From the NCBI RefSeq assembly GCF_027172205.1, contig NC_070611.1:59515979-59579978 (forward strand): a DNA stretch of 64,000 nucleotides. The letters run 5' to 3'. The stretch comes from Podarcis raffonei. Its lineage: Eukaryota > Chordata > Lepidosauria > Squamata > Lacertidae. Made by a program: the position numbers and the translations under genes. Positions within the stretch are counted from its first letter, which is position 1. Every line of letters starts with the position of its first letter. The notes beneath the pieces were generated by a model that did not search any database, was not told the origin of the DNA, and saw nothing but the letters and a program-made list of their open reading frames with translations. Positions 1 to 13,051 of this stretch are shown piece after piece.

Positions 1-2500
1 AGAACTGCCTCCCTGTAATGCCGGGGAAAAGGAGATTGTATTTATTTATTTTCAAAAATAACCTGACCCAGTGAGGCAAGATATCATTTTGAAAACACAG
101 CCGAGGAAGATAAGCAGTCAGGCGATCACCATTCTCGCGGTAGAGTGGCTTAATACAATATTGCTGGCAAAACCCCGCGGGTGTACTTGACAATATAACT
201 CTCAACCTTGCTGGGCTCCAAAATTATTGACTAACGGGGACAAAGTGCCTTGAGGAGAAAGAAATAGCAAAGGACACACAGCATTCTAGAAACATCCAAA
301 TGAAGCAACACTTCACTGAGTCCAGGGTGTCAGTTCCCACAAACCATTGTGCTGTGGTTTCCACTTCTGCATGACCAGATTTTTACACTACAGTGGAATC
401 ATCTGTAGCTGGGAACCAAGTGGGATTACATGGTAATCTCTCATGGAAGAAAGGATGGGAACCAGAAGGTGGGGAGTGGGGGATTAAGCATATAATTCAC
501 CCAGTCTATCTTGGGCTGTGAATGCACTACATGTACTTTTAAAGCATGTTCAAAGCAATTTCCCCCCTCTCAGAATTCTGGACCTTGGAGTTTGTTAGGG
601 ATTGCTTGGAAGTGTAACTCAGGGAAGGGAAAAAACAGTGTCCAGAATTCTTTGAGGGGGGGAAATGAGCTTTAAATGCGCTTGTCTTATTTCCTTAAAA
701 GTAGCCTTAAAAGCTCCACAAATTTGGACAAAAGTAAAAAAGAAGCTCAACAAATCTGGTCGTGTCCCCCCCCTAAAAAAGCTCAACATATGGCAACCCT
801 AACTTTAAAGACCTACAGGTACCTTTTCAATGCACCAGGAATGTTCTGAAATAAAAGTGGATGCTAGTAGGTTCAATCAATCAGTTCTGTCTTCCTTGCT
901 CAGTTTTGAGCATTTCAACATAAAGATACAGACAAAATGTAAACAAGGAACGAATAAAACAAATCCACATTTCACTATCCCAAAGCACGGCATCTTTGGT
1001 TCTGAAAAGAAGTCTGTCTCAATGAAAACAAATCCAGCTAAAGTTGAGATAGTATGTAAGTAGTAGTCATGCTGCTCTATAAAAAGAAGCTAAGATCCCA
1101 ACCAATCAGGAGTTTGGCATGGAAGGAAAGGTAGAGGAAGACAAAATATAACCCTCCCACATAAGGCTATATCCCAACAGCTAATGGACACAAGTCTAGT
1201 TTTGTTTACCCAATTGATTATACACATACATAGAACCCCAGTTCTTAGATTGGGCCAGAGAGCTGGGTGTGTGTTAGGTTGGTGTATGTGGGTGGAAGAC
1301 CCTGCACTTTAGATGGGCTAGACAAAAGCTCTTTTCTACCCATTGATTTCAATGAAAAAACATGCTTAACTCCAACTAAAATCAGTGGGGTTCTGATTGC
1401 CAGTTATCCTTAATTTCTAAGTGATGTACATTAAGACTGCAAAAACATACAGTGAATAAAAGCAAGTGCCTGAGGTTCAACATGGAGGGAACCTATCTGA
1501 TTCACCTAAGAAGGAGTTCCACAGAATCAGGACTACAATACTAAATGCACAGCTGCTGGTAGATACGAGTCATGCCTCTGAACCATGGGTGACCTCTAAA
1601 AAAGACTCCCCTAAAGATCTTAGTGATTGGGCAGGGATATAAAGAATCCTTGAGGTATCCTGGAGTCAAATTGTTAAGGGTTTTGAAAATTAATTAATTA
1701 ATGATCATAATCATAATAGACCATTGAACTTGGCCTGGTAACACGTGAGCAGCCACAACAAACTTTTAATCACCGGAGTCGTGTTGGCAGTAGGTGTCCC
1801 CACCAAAAGTCTAGCCATAGCATTTTGCACCAGCTGGAGATTTTGGATCAGGTCCAAGGATAATTCCACGTTTTCCTTGCTAATGTTATAAATATAGACC
1901 TACCAACAACTCGTTTTTATATAGATTTTCTGCAGTTCCTTGAGATTGGTGTGTATAGGTGAAACAGCTTTCAATTAATTCCTCCAATTCTTCTGAGATT
2001 TGGGATAAAAAGAGAAAACACCGGTTCCTGCTCTATTTCTCCCTCTATTATGTTACATTCATGCACAGCTGCTCCAATTCAGCAAGAACAAACTGCACCC
2101 ATAAGCAGCTGCCCACAAGCACTGCCAATGTCAATCTGGAAGTATTTGCCATCTCTCCATCATGATGCTCAGCTGATTCCTATGGCACTAGCTGGATGTA
2201 TCTTTTTGGTGCAAATGAAGCAGCACAACAGTCAATTACACATAACTTGTTTCCCAAATCTACAGCAGGAACTTGCTTTAGTGTGGTTTGTGGTTTCAGA
2301 AAGGTCAATCATTTATTAGTTACTTATTTTCAAGGTTTATACCCCAACTGTCAGTACAGTAACCAATACAGTTTACAATCAGGATTAAACAACAACGCTA
2401 CCACATTACTCACTAATTATCAGGGAATGTAAGGAAAGAAGCTTTGGAGCGAGATACTTTGTATATAGTAAAAAGAGTTCAAGTGGAGTGACAGTAAACA
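1..2500. other. Intergenic DNA, mostly unassigned
   Basis: Apart from the MITE at 529-683 and a possible old CR1/L3 remnant around 1720-1910 (gcattttgcaccagctggag), I recognise nothing. Short open frames here have no recognisable product. Confidence 0.5.
529..683. mobile_element. Palindromic MITE, AGAATYCTGG type
   Basis: Ends in ttttaaagcatg and gctttaaatgcgc as inverted partners; inside are cagaattctggaccttgg and the inverted gtccagaattctttgag. Related copies lie at 19960-20146, 27330-27440, 27560-27850 and 41815-41940. Likely a hAT-type non-autonomous element; class not proven. Confidence 0.6.
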
Positions 2501-2582
2501 GATAGGGGCAAGGGCAGAGTCAGTCCCCCACCCTTTTGCCTTTCCTTGTTACTCTTAACCAGAAATTGTAGGCTCTTTAAAG

Positions 2583-2718
2583 CAGGCATAGGCAAACTCC
2601 GGCCCTCCAGATGTTTGGGACTACAATTTCCATCATCCCTAGCTAACAGGACCAGTGCTCAGGGATGATGGGAATTGTAGTCCCAAACATCTGGAGGGCC
2701 GGAGTCTGCCTATGCCTG
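2583..2718. mobile_element. Palindromic hAT-type MITE with 8-bp target duplication
   Basis: 136 bp starting CAGGCATAGGCA. The two 58-base arms are complementary apart from two positions and are separated by about 20 bases. Flanked on both sides by CTTTAAAG (2575-2582 and 2719-2726), the 8-bp duplication expected for hAT transposition. Non-autonomous. Confidence 0.88.
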
Positions 2719-2917
2719 CTTTAAAGCCCTTCTACTACTACTGAGTTACCTCATAAGGCACTGCAGCCCTGACACTGAACTGGTTGTTTCCATAGAAATG
2801 GGATTGGTGAGTCACAGACCCCATTCAGTAACCAGTGGTGACCCACTCAGTAATCTAATTTGCTCAGGTATAGTGGCTGGTATTATTATGTAAGAGCCAC
2901 CCTGCCTGTTATAGAGA

Positions 2918-3146
2918 GACAGTGTGGAGTAGTGCTCAGGGTGTTGAACTAGGACCTGGGAGACCAGGGTTCATATCACCACTCAGCCTTGAACCTGTTG
3001 GGTTACCTTGGACTGGTTACTGCCACTTAGCCTAACTTACCTCACAGGGTTGTTGTGGGGACTAAATGGGGAGGGGAAGAACCATGCCCACCACCTTGAG
3101 CTCCTTGGACAAAAAAGGTGGGAGATGAATAATAAATTAAAATAAA
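2918..3146 (+). mobile_element. tRNA-derived SINE (second family)
   Basis: The head agacagtgtggagtagtgct and ccagggttcatatcacc resemble A and B boxes. The body has cttacctcacagggttgttg, common in amniote MIR/ACA-like SINEs. It ends in an A/T-rich tail with aataataaattaaaat. Confidence 0.65.
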
Positions 3147-3548
3147 CACTTGCCCCCCAAATTTTTTGTCTCTCCCAAGCACAACCTCAGTTTATAAGGC
3201 AGAGAGCAACTTCAAATGTGTGCACACTGAAAGAGATTGATGCAAACAAATTATTAATGATCAGAGTTACCACCCAACTTTGTTTCCTTTTCCAGGGGCT
3301 TTTTATTTGGTGTATTAGTGCATCCTGTGGACCCCTGTACCTCTGCTCTCTTTTCCTTCCCATTGAATCTGCTTACCCCATAGCTACGTGTAAGAAACTT
3401 TTATGTACAAACACAATGTTTTGTGATGGGCATTAGATAAGATGGCTTTTTAGAAGATTAAGGGAAATCCACCAAATATAGGTTTATCTAGTAGCAATGA
3501 TGGCCAGATAGAGCCCCTGTGTTCCAAAGAAGCATGCTGCTAATTAAC

Positions 3549-3905
3549 AGGTGCTAGTGGCGCTGTGGGTTAAACCACAGAGCCTGGGACTTGCTGATCA
3601 GAAGTTCGGCGGTCAGAATCTCCGTGACGGGGTGAGCTCCCATTGCTCAGTCCCTGCTCCTGCCAACCTAGCAGTTTGAAAGCACATCAAAGTGCAAGTA
3701 GATAAATAGGTACCGCTCCGGTGGGAAGGTAAACGGTGTTTCCATGCACTGCTCTGGTTTGCCAGAAGTGGCTTAGTCATGCTGGCCACATAACCTGGAA
3801 GCTGTACGCCAGCTCCCTCTGCCAATAAAGCGAGATGAGCGCCGCAAGCCCAGAGTCGGTCATGACTGGACCTAATGGTCAGGGGTCCCTTTACCTTTAC
3901 CTTAG
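3549..3905 (+). mobile_element. tRNA-derived SINE, full length
   Basis: The head gtggcgctgtgggttaaacc with a decayed B box at about 3612 is tRNA-like. The body includes gtagataaataggtaccgct and gtggcttagtcatgctggcc. The tail is aggggtccctttacctttac. Copies of the same family lie at 12016, 26410, 29756 and 32569. Confidence 0.85.
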
Positions 3906-4749
3906 GGGTGAATAAGTGGGGAAGGCAGGATCTCAATGTCCTGTTTGTGTACTGCCTGGAGACACAATTTGGCCTGCCACTGATGGAAATGGAGTTAGAT
4001 GAGCCTTGGTCCACACCAGCAGTGATTTTCCTACCACCAAAGGAAACTCTCTGCTTGCCTGTCTTATAAAGAGAAGTGGTGTATAGTTGTTTTCTTGATC
4101 TGGGGATGTCTACAGTGACAAAAGTTTGATTTCACTGCCTTACGGGTCTTGAGATTACACTGTTTACATGCCAAGACCAGGACCAAGTTACGTCAATTTG
4201 CCTAATCCCATCTGCTTTGTTTGCACTTTAGCAGATCCACTAAGTCATAATTCCATGCCCACTGCCACATATATACTACTAAATCTGTAGCTCCATCTTA
4301 CCTTATGGTCTAACTCACTCTCCCCTTCCATGCTATTCTGAGATGTGAATCAGCCATTCCTCTTCCTGCCCTGCCTGGCTGATTTGCATAACACATTTTG
4401 ATTGGTTGTATGGAACAGTGATTTGGGTTTGGTTTTTTTTAAAGAAGGATTATTTGTGTAACAATCATGTGCATTAGTTACCAGAATGACTTACATACAT
4501 ACCCTTAGTGCTTTTTCTGGAGAAGTAGTATCAAAATCACAGAACATCAGATTGTCACCTTGCTGACCGTACCATCATTCACACGCATAAATTTGTAATA
4601 AACTCACTTATTATGCCAAAGAAAAAGAAGTTTACTAACATAGGTTTGGAGCAAGTATTTAAATTTCAGACGTAAGCATAGTTATGATTTTAGAATGTGC
4701 ATTGACATTTTCCCTTCAAAAATATGTGTAATATGCACTGCTTCATTTA

Positions 4750-5075
4750 TTTATGAATACTTAAATTTCTGTCCTGCCTTTCCACACTACACATCCAAGG
4801 CAGCTAGCATAAAATTTAATGCAATCAAACAACAAGATAATAAAAAAATATACTAAAAACATGTACAAAGAACAGATATTCCACCCAATAGGCCAGAGAC
4901 CTGTCTAAACAAGAAGGTATTTGCCTGGCAGAGGAGCATCATTAAAGAGAGGAGACGGATTTCCCTAGGTTTGCAGAGCCTGGATGCAGCCACTGAGAAG
5001 GCCCTCTCTTGTGTTCCGCCACATATCTCTGATGTTGGCAGCACACAGAGAGGCTCCCGTCCCAAATTTCTGAAT
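4750..5075 (-). mobile_element. CR1/L3-type LINE fragment, reverse
   Basis: Reading the minus strand: gagaaggcc-type coding end (atgcagccactgagaaggcc on plus), then the body to the 3' end near cctgcctttccacactac. Decayed. Confidence 0.65.
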
Positions 5076-5348
5076 TATGTAGGTAGGTTTCTGTATTTTG
5101 GAAAAGGCTATTTATATTTGCTCATGTAGCTTGCATTTCCTTCCTTGCATGACCTGAAATGCCAAAACTCTTGAACAAATCTGTGCAACGACCATTACTG
5201 CTGTAAACAAAATGTGTCAGTTTATCTGAAGAGTTTCTACATTTGTATGTCACATCGTTTTCAAAGTCAAAACACTCCTATTTTTGTTGATTTTGGTGGA
5301 TTTTGCTTAGTGATAGTTGCAATAGTCCTAGAAAGGATTCAATGTTGG

Positions 5349-5388
5349 AAGAAGAAGAAGAAGAAGAAGAAGAAGAAGAAGAAGAAGA
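5349..5388. repeat. (GAA)n microsatellite
   Basis: About 13 GAA units. Confidence 0.95.
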
Positions 5389-5649
5389 TCATCCTCACTG
5401 GGAAATATTTAGATGCAGTTTTTGTGTGTGAACAGATTTGTGTAGATGATTATGTTACAAACTTCAAAACAGCTCACAATTAGCAATGGCAACATTTATT
5501 AGATTATAAAATTAAGTGTTTTAAAACCTATTGAGTGATAAAGTGTGCCCAGTTAAACAACTAGCAATTTATTATTATTATTTTACAATGCAATCCTATG
5601 TAGGTCTACTCAGAAGTAAAGGCAACTCAGCTCAATGTGGCTACCAGTA

Positions 5650-6060
5650 ATTCCTTTTTTAAAAAATAAAATTTATTAGAGTTTATAAATAAAAATACTA
5701 AGATTATTGCCACATATTTCTTTTTTTGGTCCAAACTAAAACCTTAATCCAGAGTCAAAAAAAAGAGAAAGAGAAGAAAGAAAGAAAGAGAGAGAGAGGA
5801 AGGGATAATGAAAAAGGAATAGAAAAGGAATTAAAGGAAAAAATGAGAAAAAAGAGCGAGAGAAGAGAGAAAAAAGATCAGAAGCTAAAGAATTTCTGAT
5901 TCTTCATCTCTCCACTATATAAATATTATTCATTTCATCCACTTCAGTATACCTAATAAACACCTAATAAAGCCACTCTATATAAAACATCATCTTCAGT
6001 CCTCAGATCCAAATGTCATTATTTCTTTTTCTTTTTCATGCAAAGTCTATGAGAGGTTTC
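5650..6060 (-). mobile_element. Possible LINE 3' region with GA-rich stretch
   Basis: A T/A-rich start (aaaaaataaaatttattaga) resembles an L1 A-tail read on the minus strand, followed by a GA-rich low-complexity tract (5758-5885) and a region with repeated cctaataaa. No coding remnant confirmed. Confidence 0.35.
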
Positions 6061-6639
6061 CAATCTTTAATAAATGTTAACAATGTGACTAAGTCCAAGA
6101 TGACAGGGTCGTCTTAGAAGAGAGATTCTTCATTTTTTGACAAACAGGAAATAATGTCTCTTCTAAGTCAGTTACCTGCAACAATATGTGAAAACACTGC
6201 ATAAAACAAAGTTATTTTTCTTCAGATTGGGTGTTTTATTCGTGTGCAAATATAAGCAGACTTAAATCAATTAATTAAATACAAGTCATAGATTAACTGA
6301 TTAAGATGTTTTTAATTGGATAGCTTACAATTATCAAGGATGTTTATTTGTTTGTTTCAGATTAGCATCCTGTGCAGGGGGGGGGGTTGAATTCTGCAAC
6401 TGATAAACAATGCATATTAAAGGAATAGTTTGCATAATCTGTTTCGTTTCTACTAGTTATGGAAAAGGGCAAAGAGTGAAGCATGGCACCAAAGCAAATC
6501 TGTGGTCTTCCAACTTCCACCACCTCTTGGGCTGAGGCAGTTAAAGTCCAACAATATCTGAAATGCCACAGTTTCCTTATTCCTGTACTGGAAGTTCTGC
6601 CAAGGTAGTTGAGATTCCATAGCTCAATCCTATGGTATA

Positions 6640-7156
6640 CCGTATTTTTCGCTCTATAGGACGCACTTTTTCCCCTCCAGAAATGAAGGGGAAATGTGTG
6701 TGCATCCTATGGAGCAAATGCAGGATTTCGCTGAAGCCTGGAAAGCGAGAGGGGTTGGTGCGCACCGACCGCTCTCGCTCTCCAGGCTTCAGGCAGCTGT
6801 CCGCAAGCCTTCAGAGCGCGGCGGGAGTTCCCACTGCGCTCGAAAGGCTTGCAGATAGCTGCCTGTTCTGGGGGCTGGGGTCGGGGAAAGCTCGGGCTTC
6901 CCCCGCCCCCAGCCCCGCAAGTGGCACCGAGGTTGCGTGCAATCTTGCCACCGCTCCTGGACCTGTTCTGGGGGCTGGGGAAGCTTGGGCTTCCCCTGTC
7001 CCTAGCCCCGCAAGCTCTGGGAGCGGCGGCGAGGTTGGGCGCAATCTTGCCACCGCTCCTGGACCGGGGGGGGGGATAAATTTTTTTTCTTTATTTCCCC
7101 CCCTAAAACTAGGTGTGCCCTATGGTCCAGTGCACCCTATGGAGCAAAAAATACGG
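6640..7156. mobile_element. TA-flanked MITE with GC-rich cargo
   Basis: Terminal inverted repeats CCGTATTTTTCGCTCTATAG and the matching end in ctatggagcaaaaaatacgg, with TA on both sides. The interior is unusually GC-rich and carries a direct duplication of about 100 bp (starting near 6863 and 6963, each with ttctgggggctgggg). No transposase. Confidence 0.85.
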
Positions 7157-7677
7157 TACTTATTAAGGCCATTGATTTCAATGGGTTTGTGCAGCTAAAT
7201 CTTATATAAGTTTGGGCTGCCAGAAGATGTCATTTAAAATAAAACCTGAGAATTTCAGAATTCCAAAGGAAGTAGCCCAGTTATACCTTTTCCTGTAGTT
7301 GCATGGTAAAACTAGAATACTACCTTTCTACCTTGAGGGGAAGGGGCTTCTTCAAGCTCCTAAGGCACATTTTATGACAAAATATTACCAGAGGCAGTGG
7401 CTAGCTAGGGCTAAAAGGCCTAATTTGTGCTAAATATCTAGGGATGACAAGAAGGGTTCAGGACAACAATAGCTGATGGAGTTGAAGCACACCTAGTTCC
7501 ACCTTTAAGGAGTGCATTTTGATCAGTCATTGATTTGGAGCATTTGCAGCATAATTAAAAGGGCACTTTGCTCAGGTACTGAAATGTACAAGAGACAAGA
7601 CAAATTTATATTGACATTAGCTGTCATCTGATCAGAGTACCATGCTTAAAGCGAAGAAGTCTTTTGTGCCTCTGTGT

Positions 7678-7774
7678 CTAGCTTGCTGCACAGACTGAAG
7701 CTATGAACTGGTCCCACTTTTTTTGCCAGATCTCCAGGGCCTTTTTCTTTTGACCAGGTTGCATACTGCTGTAG
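7678..7774 (-). CDS. ADA2: ADA2 last coding exon
   Basis: Acceptor cttttcacag. It encodes [20 protein letters not shown], then [11 protein letters not shown] and TAG at 7680-7678, matching the human end [20 protein letters not shown] / DKFIADVATK. The C-terminal tail differs and carries an extra Cys. No convincing AATAAA was seen close downstream, so the transcript end is not placed. Confidence 0.93.
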
Positions 7775-10700
7775 CTGTGAAAAGAAAAGAAGTCCAGGTC
7801 AGAGGAGGAGAAACTGCTTTAAAAGCTGGATGATCAGGTCAAAAGCCAGAAAAGAAGAGGAAATAAAAACTCAGCAAATTGACTGTCTATGCTGCACTGG
7901 GTATATAAGTGCAGCCTAGGAAGAAAATCTCACTGAATTTACAGGACTTGCTGTCAGGTAAGTGTGCTTAGAATTACAGTTGTCATGGCTGTGGTCTCAA
8001 GCTCAGAGAAGGATAAGCCAATCATGGTTGGAGCTGTTTTACCACTTACCAGGTCCATGTTTGATAGACCTCTCACCTAACCATCATATAAACTTATTTA
8101 CCAATGTGGGCAAGTAGTACAGAGCACAACAGCAGTAAGGGTAATAAGTGGAGTATTCTGTGGTGCATAGGCGTTAAGAAGCACTGCACTGATTTGCCCA
8201 TTAGCTTCTAAGCCAGTTTCAATTAACTTTTGCTAACCTAAAAAGCTATAAATAAGTTGTGACCAGGGTACCTAAAAAGTCACCTAGCCCCATACAGACC
8301 TGCTAACAAGGAGGTCTTGTGGTGCTGCATTTTACAGTATGTCACCTAACAGCAACACAGAAAAGGGTCTGCTCTGTGGTGAGACCCACTCTTTAAACAC
8401 TCCCCCTCCCTTGCTATATGGGAGGCACCCACAGCAGGGTGCTACCAAAGACTGTTAAAACCTGATTTGTTTGCTCAGGCTTTTCCTGACCTGGTTATTG
8501 GTACATTTTAAATATTTGGTGCATATTCCATACATTGTTTATTGTTTCCTGCAGTGGTTTTCCGTATGTGGAATGCTCTCCACAGTGAGGTCTGGCTGAC
8601 ACCCTCATTATACACCTTTAGACGCCCGGCCAAAACGTTCCTTTTCAACCAAGCCTTTGGGTGGTTGACATCCGATGCCCTTTTAAATGTGTTGTGGAGG
8701 GATTTTTGGTTAGTTGTTGTTCTTACTTTTATTATGTATTTTGTGGTTTTTATATTGTAATTATATGCTGTAAACCACCCTGAGATCTACAGATGACAGA
8801 CAGTATACAAATTTAATTAATTAATTAATAATAACAATACTTACTTTAGAGAGTTTAGTGCTAGTTGTTTCAAAGTCCTCAGATCAGCACTCATCCCTCC
8901 AATGCCCATGAACATCTCATAAAGGTCATATGACAGACCCTTTGCTCCAAAGATGGATGGATCATCAGAGGAAACCACGATGTGGTGACCCTCTGCCATC
9001 AGGACTGCAGCAGGATGGTTCCTGAGATCTGATACTAACATCAGGACCTTGAAGAGGTACATAACTGAGATAAGTAAATACTGCCATTTTATCCGTGTGT
9101 GTGTGTGTGTGTGTTACATATCTTTAGGCACCAAGCAAAAACATTCCTCTTCTCCCAAGTCTTTGGCTAATTAAACAATCTATTGCCTTCTAAACTGAGG
9201 AGGGGGCCTCAAAGGGCATTTTGTTGTTGTTGTTATGGTATGTATTTTTTGTTTTTATATTGTAAGCAGTTCTGTGATCTTCAGATGAAGGGTGGTATAG
9301 AAATTTAAACAACAACAAAATAACAATAAATCCTGCCTCATAGGTTGCACTCTAGAAAAGTACAACACTTCTGTGGCTCAATCCTGTGCATGCATACTTG
9401 CAAGTAAGTCCATTGAGTCCAATGGAACTTCTTCCACACAAGTGTACATAGCCTTTAATTGTATGCACTCTTAAATGAAGGAGACTGTCCCAAGTAAATA
9501 GAAGAGTTTGGACTTGATATCCCACTTTATCACTACCCTAAGGAATCTCAAAGCGGCTAACAATCTCCTTTCCCTTCCTCTCCCACAACAAACACTCTCT
9601 GAGGTGAGTGAGACTGAGAGACTTCAGAGAAGTGTGACTGGCCCAAGGTCACCAGCAGCTGCATGTGGAGGAGCAAGGAATCAAACCCAGTTCACCAGAT
9701 TGCGAGTCCACCGCTTTTAACCACTACACGACACTGGCACACTGGGCAGCATCTTTCTCCAACTAAAATCAGCAGGATTTCAAACTGTTGAAGACTGTAC
9801 ACAGATGTCCTGACAAAGAGTCTTGTGATACCTTAAAATACTAGTACATTTTGTTACAGCATAAGCTTTTGAGGATTACAGTCTACTTCATCAAATATAT
9901 GAAGTATAATTATTTACTCCTCTCCCCCAAGCTTTACAATAATGTATATACCCTGCAATTATATATCTATCTATCATGCATCATTATTATTTTTATCAGT
10001 AGCATCATCCTTGCTTAAACACTTACACATGTAAACACACCTCAGGATTAATCCTGCTATCAAAGACAGATTACAGGGCTAGGCTCCCTTCTGTGTGAAC
10101 AGTACCTGGTTAGAAATAGGGCAGACTTCTATAGGAATATCCATCTTCAAAGCCAGATTCTTAGCTTCTGGGTGCTTGGTGATGGCAAATCCATGGCCAA
10201 TCCTGCTGGTGTTCAACAGCAGAGCATCGAACAAATTTCTATCTACAGAGGTGCCTTCCCAGTCTGAGTGATAAAGAGAATTCTTACATCAATATAAAAC
10301 CACAAAATGGTTGTCACAATGGTCCCAAATACATAGAGGGAAAACCCAGTTAAGTTGTCTTCTGAAAGAGTAATGTTATGTGAGGCCTAAAAAGGGACTG
10401 CCAGAACTTTTCTGTGGTCTAGTTTGATGTTTTTTCATTACTTGCCTTGTTGGTTTTTTGTTTTCTTTCTGCCACATCTCATTTTACCAACCATGTGAGT
10501 CAAGTTAAATCACATGCCTAAAGCGGCCAAGTGGATTCATGCCATGCATCCCAAAATCCTGCTTTTGCATCTGGCACTCTTGAGGATTTAATGCCTCCCT
10601 TGCACATCAATACCATGTTTAAAGTGGCCCACTCCACTCAAAATGGCAAACCATTCTGTGCTTGGTAAAGCAAAGTCCAGTGGTACCTTGGTTTTTGAAC

Positions 10701-13014
10701 GTCTTGGAAGTCAAATGCTTTGGTTTTCGAATGCCGAAAACCCGGAAGTAACTGCTTCGGTTTTTGAACACTTTTCGGAAGTTGAACATGCCACACGGTT
10801 TCCGTATTGAGCTTTTAATGCAAATTAGCCACTCAGATTTCATCCAATACCTAGGATCAACCAACAGCAAACCCTTAACCACCCCGATGAATGGAAAGGG
10901 TGCCTTCTTTCTGTTATCAATGTTTCAAGCCTTTATTGCCATGGTACTAGAAAAACCTTTCGATTTCCGACAATCATGTTTCACTGTAACTATATTGCAG
11001 AAAGTTGGCAAACATGACCATGTGACCCAATCCTCCTCCCCGAAAACTCCTCTGACATCTTAGTAATAGCTCAGCCGACACTACTGTCTGAGTCGGCGTT
11101 TTCTGTTTTGTTGCAGCACAGATGGAGCAGCAGATTGCCACCCTGCTAAGACTCTGTGAGCAGAGGCTCCTATGTGGCAAAGCATTCTAGGACTGCTTAT
11201 GCAAAACAGTAATCCACGTGAACTCTGGCAGACGCCACAGGCTTTGGCAAAATGTTATTTGCTACTCAACATGCCTATCACGAGGGGGTTTGCCAGTACA
11301 TTTCAGATGACTGGTATAAGCACAATCCTATGCATGCGTGATCAAAGATAAGTCCAGCTGAGTTCAATAGGTCTTTCTTCTATGTATGTTGTGCCTAGAA
11401 TTGCAGCTGTAATATTAGATTGGTCCACTGACACACACATGCCAAGACACACACCCAAAGCAGAATACTGTTTATCTAATTTCATCAAAAAGGTCATCAG
11501 AAAGTTCTGAACATAATGATTTAAGAAAAGCCCTGCTGAATCAGACCACAGACCCAACTAGTCCCACTTCCTGTTCTCAAAGTGGCCAACTAGGTGACTA
11601 TAGGAAATTCACAGACAAGGCCTGAGTATAACAACACTCTTTCCACCTGTACTTCTCCTTGCTGTGGGATTGCCATATTTTGAAAAGTACAAACCAGGAC
11701 ACCCTGAAAGCTGTTGAGCTATTTTTAGGATGACCATGAAATTGTTGAGCTTTCTTTTATAAAATGGCCAAACCCCCCCCCCCCGATTTTCGATTGACTT
11801 GCCTAAGATCCACCTTTTGAAAATTCCCTCAAGACATAAATTTCGCCTTTGAAATCCTGGGCATACGGCAGCCCTACCTTAAGGCTCAGTCTTGATTCTC
11901 TTAAGAACATAAGAAGACAGACCCTCCAAAGTGTCCCTATTTTCCAGGGACATCCCTGATTTAGAGAAGCCATCCCAGTTTTTTATTTGATCCTGGAATG
12001 TCCCACTTTTCCTTAAAGATAAAAGGTAAAGGTACCCCTGCCCGTACGGGCCAGTCTTGCCAGACTCTAGGGTTGTGCGCTCATCTCACTCTATAGGCCG
12101 GGAGCCAGCGCTGTCCGGAGACACTTCCGGGTCACGTGGCCAGCGTGACTAAGCGGCAGCTGGCGAGCCAGCACCAGCGCCGCACACGGAAACGCCATTT
12201 ACCTTCCCGCTATAAAGCGGTACCTATTTATCTACTTGCACTTAGGGGTGCTTTAGAACTGCACTTTTCCTTAGGATGTCCCTATTTTCATTGGAGAAAT
12301 TTTAGAGGGTATGGAGTTATCTGATCCCTGAGCTGTCTGAAGGTAATCCTGTATAGGGAAGGTTTTTTTTTTAATGTTTAATGTTTTATTATGTTTTTAT
12401 ATATGTTGGAAGCTGCCCAGAGTGTGGGGTATAAATAGTAAAATTATCATTGTGGAATGGGACATCCCTATTTTCATCGGAGAAATGCTGGAGGGTATGA
12501 GAAGGGCCCTGAAGGATCAGGACAAGGGGCCATCTAGTACAGCATCCTGTTTTTACAGTGGCCAACCAGATGTATAGGGGAAGCCAACAAACAAAACCCA
12601 GGTCGGGGGGTGGCAGCCAGGTACACCTGGCCTGGGCCTTGGAGGGCTCCCAAGGGCTGGCTGCTTTTCTGTTTTAGTTTATACCTTTATTCTAACAAGA
12701 CTCCTCAGATAAGCTCTGCACAGGCCTGGCAAAACCTGAGTGCAACTGCACTCTCCCCACCTGTTATACCGAGCAATTGGCATTCAGAAGCATACTGGCT
12801 CTAACAGTGGAGGTAGAACATAGCTATCATTGGTAGTAGATAAATAGCAGCCGCCACCGCCACAGCAGCATGTAGGGTTGAATAGAAAAGCTTGGATCAG
12901 ATGATCTATTTGTCTCTTGCAAGCCTATGGCCCCCTACTCATATAAGAGTCACAAACAGTAAGGCAGTGAAGGAAATTGATGCATGCATTTTGGTCGGTT
13001 ACAAAATGTGTGCG

Positions 13015-13051
<37 letters not shown>

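Noticed and set aside
3613-4014. Minus-strand open frame of 133 codons
   Set aside because: It lies within a tRNA-derived SINE; similar frames recur in the other copy (29488-29958), so it is repeat-derived, not a gene.
6632-7198. 188-codon Pro/Ala/Gly-rich frame
   Set aside because: It is inside the GC-rich MITE at 6640-7156 and reflects base composition and an internal duplication.
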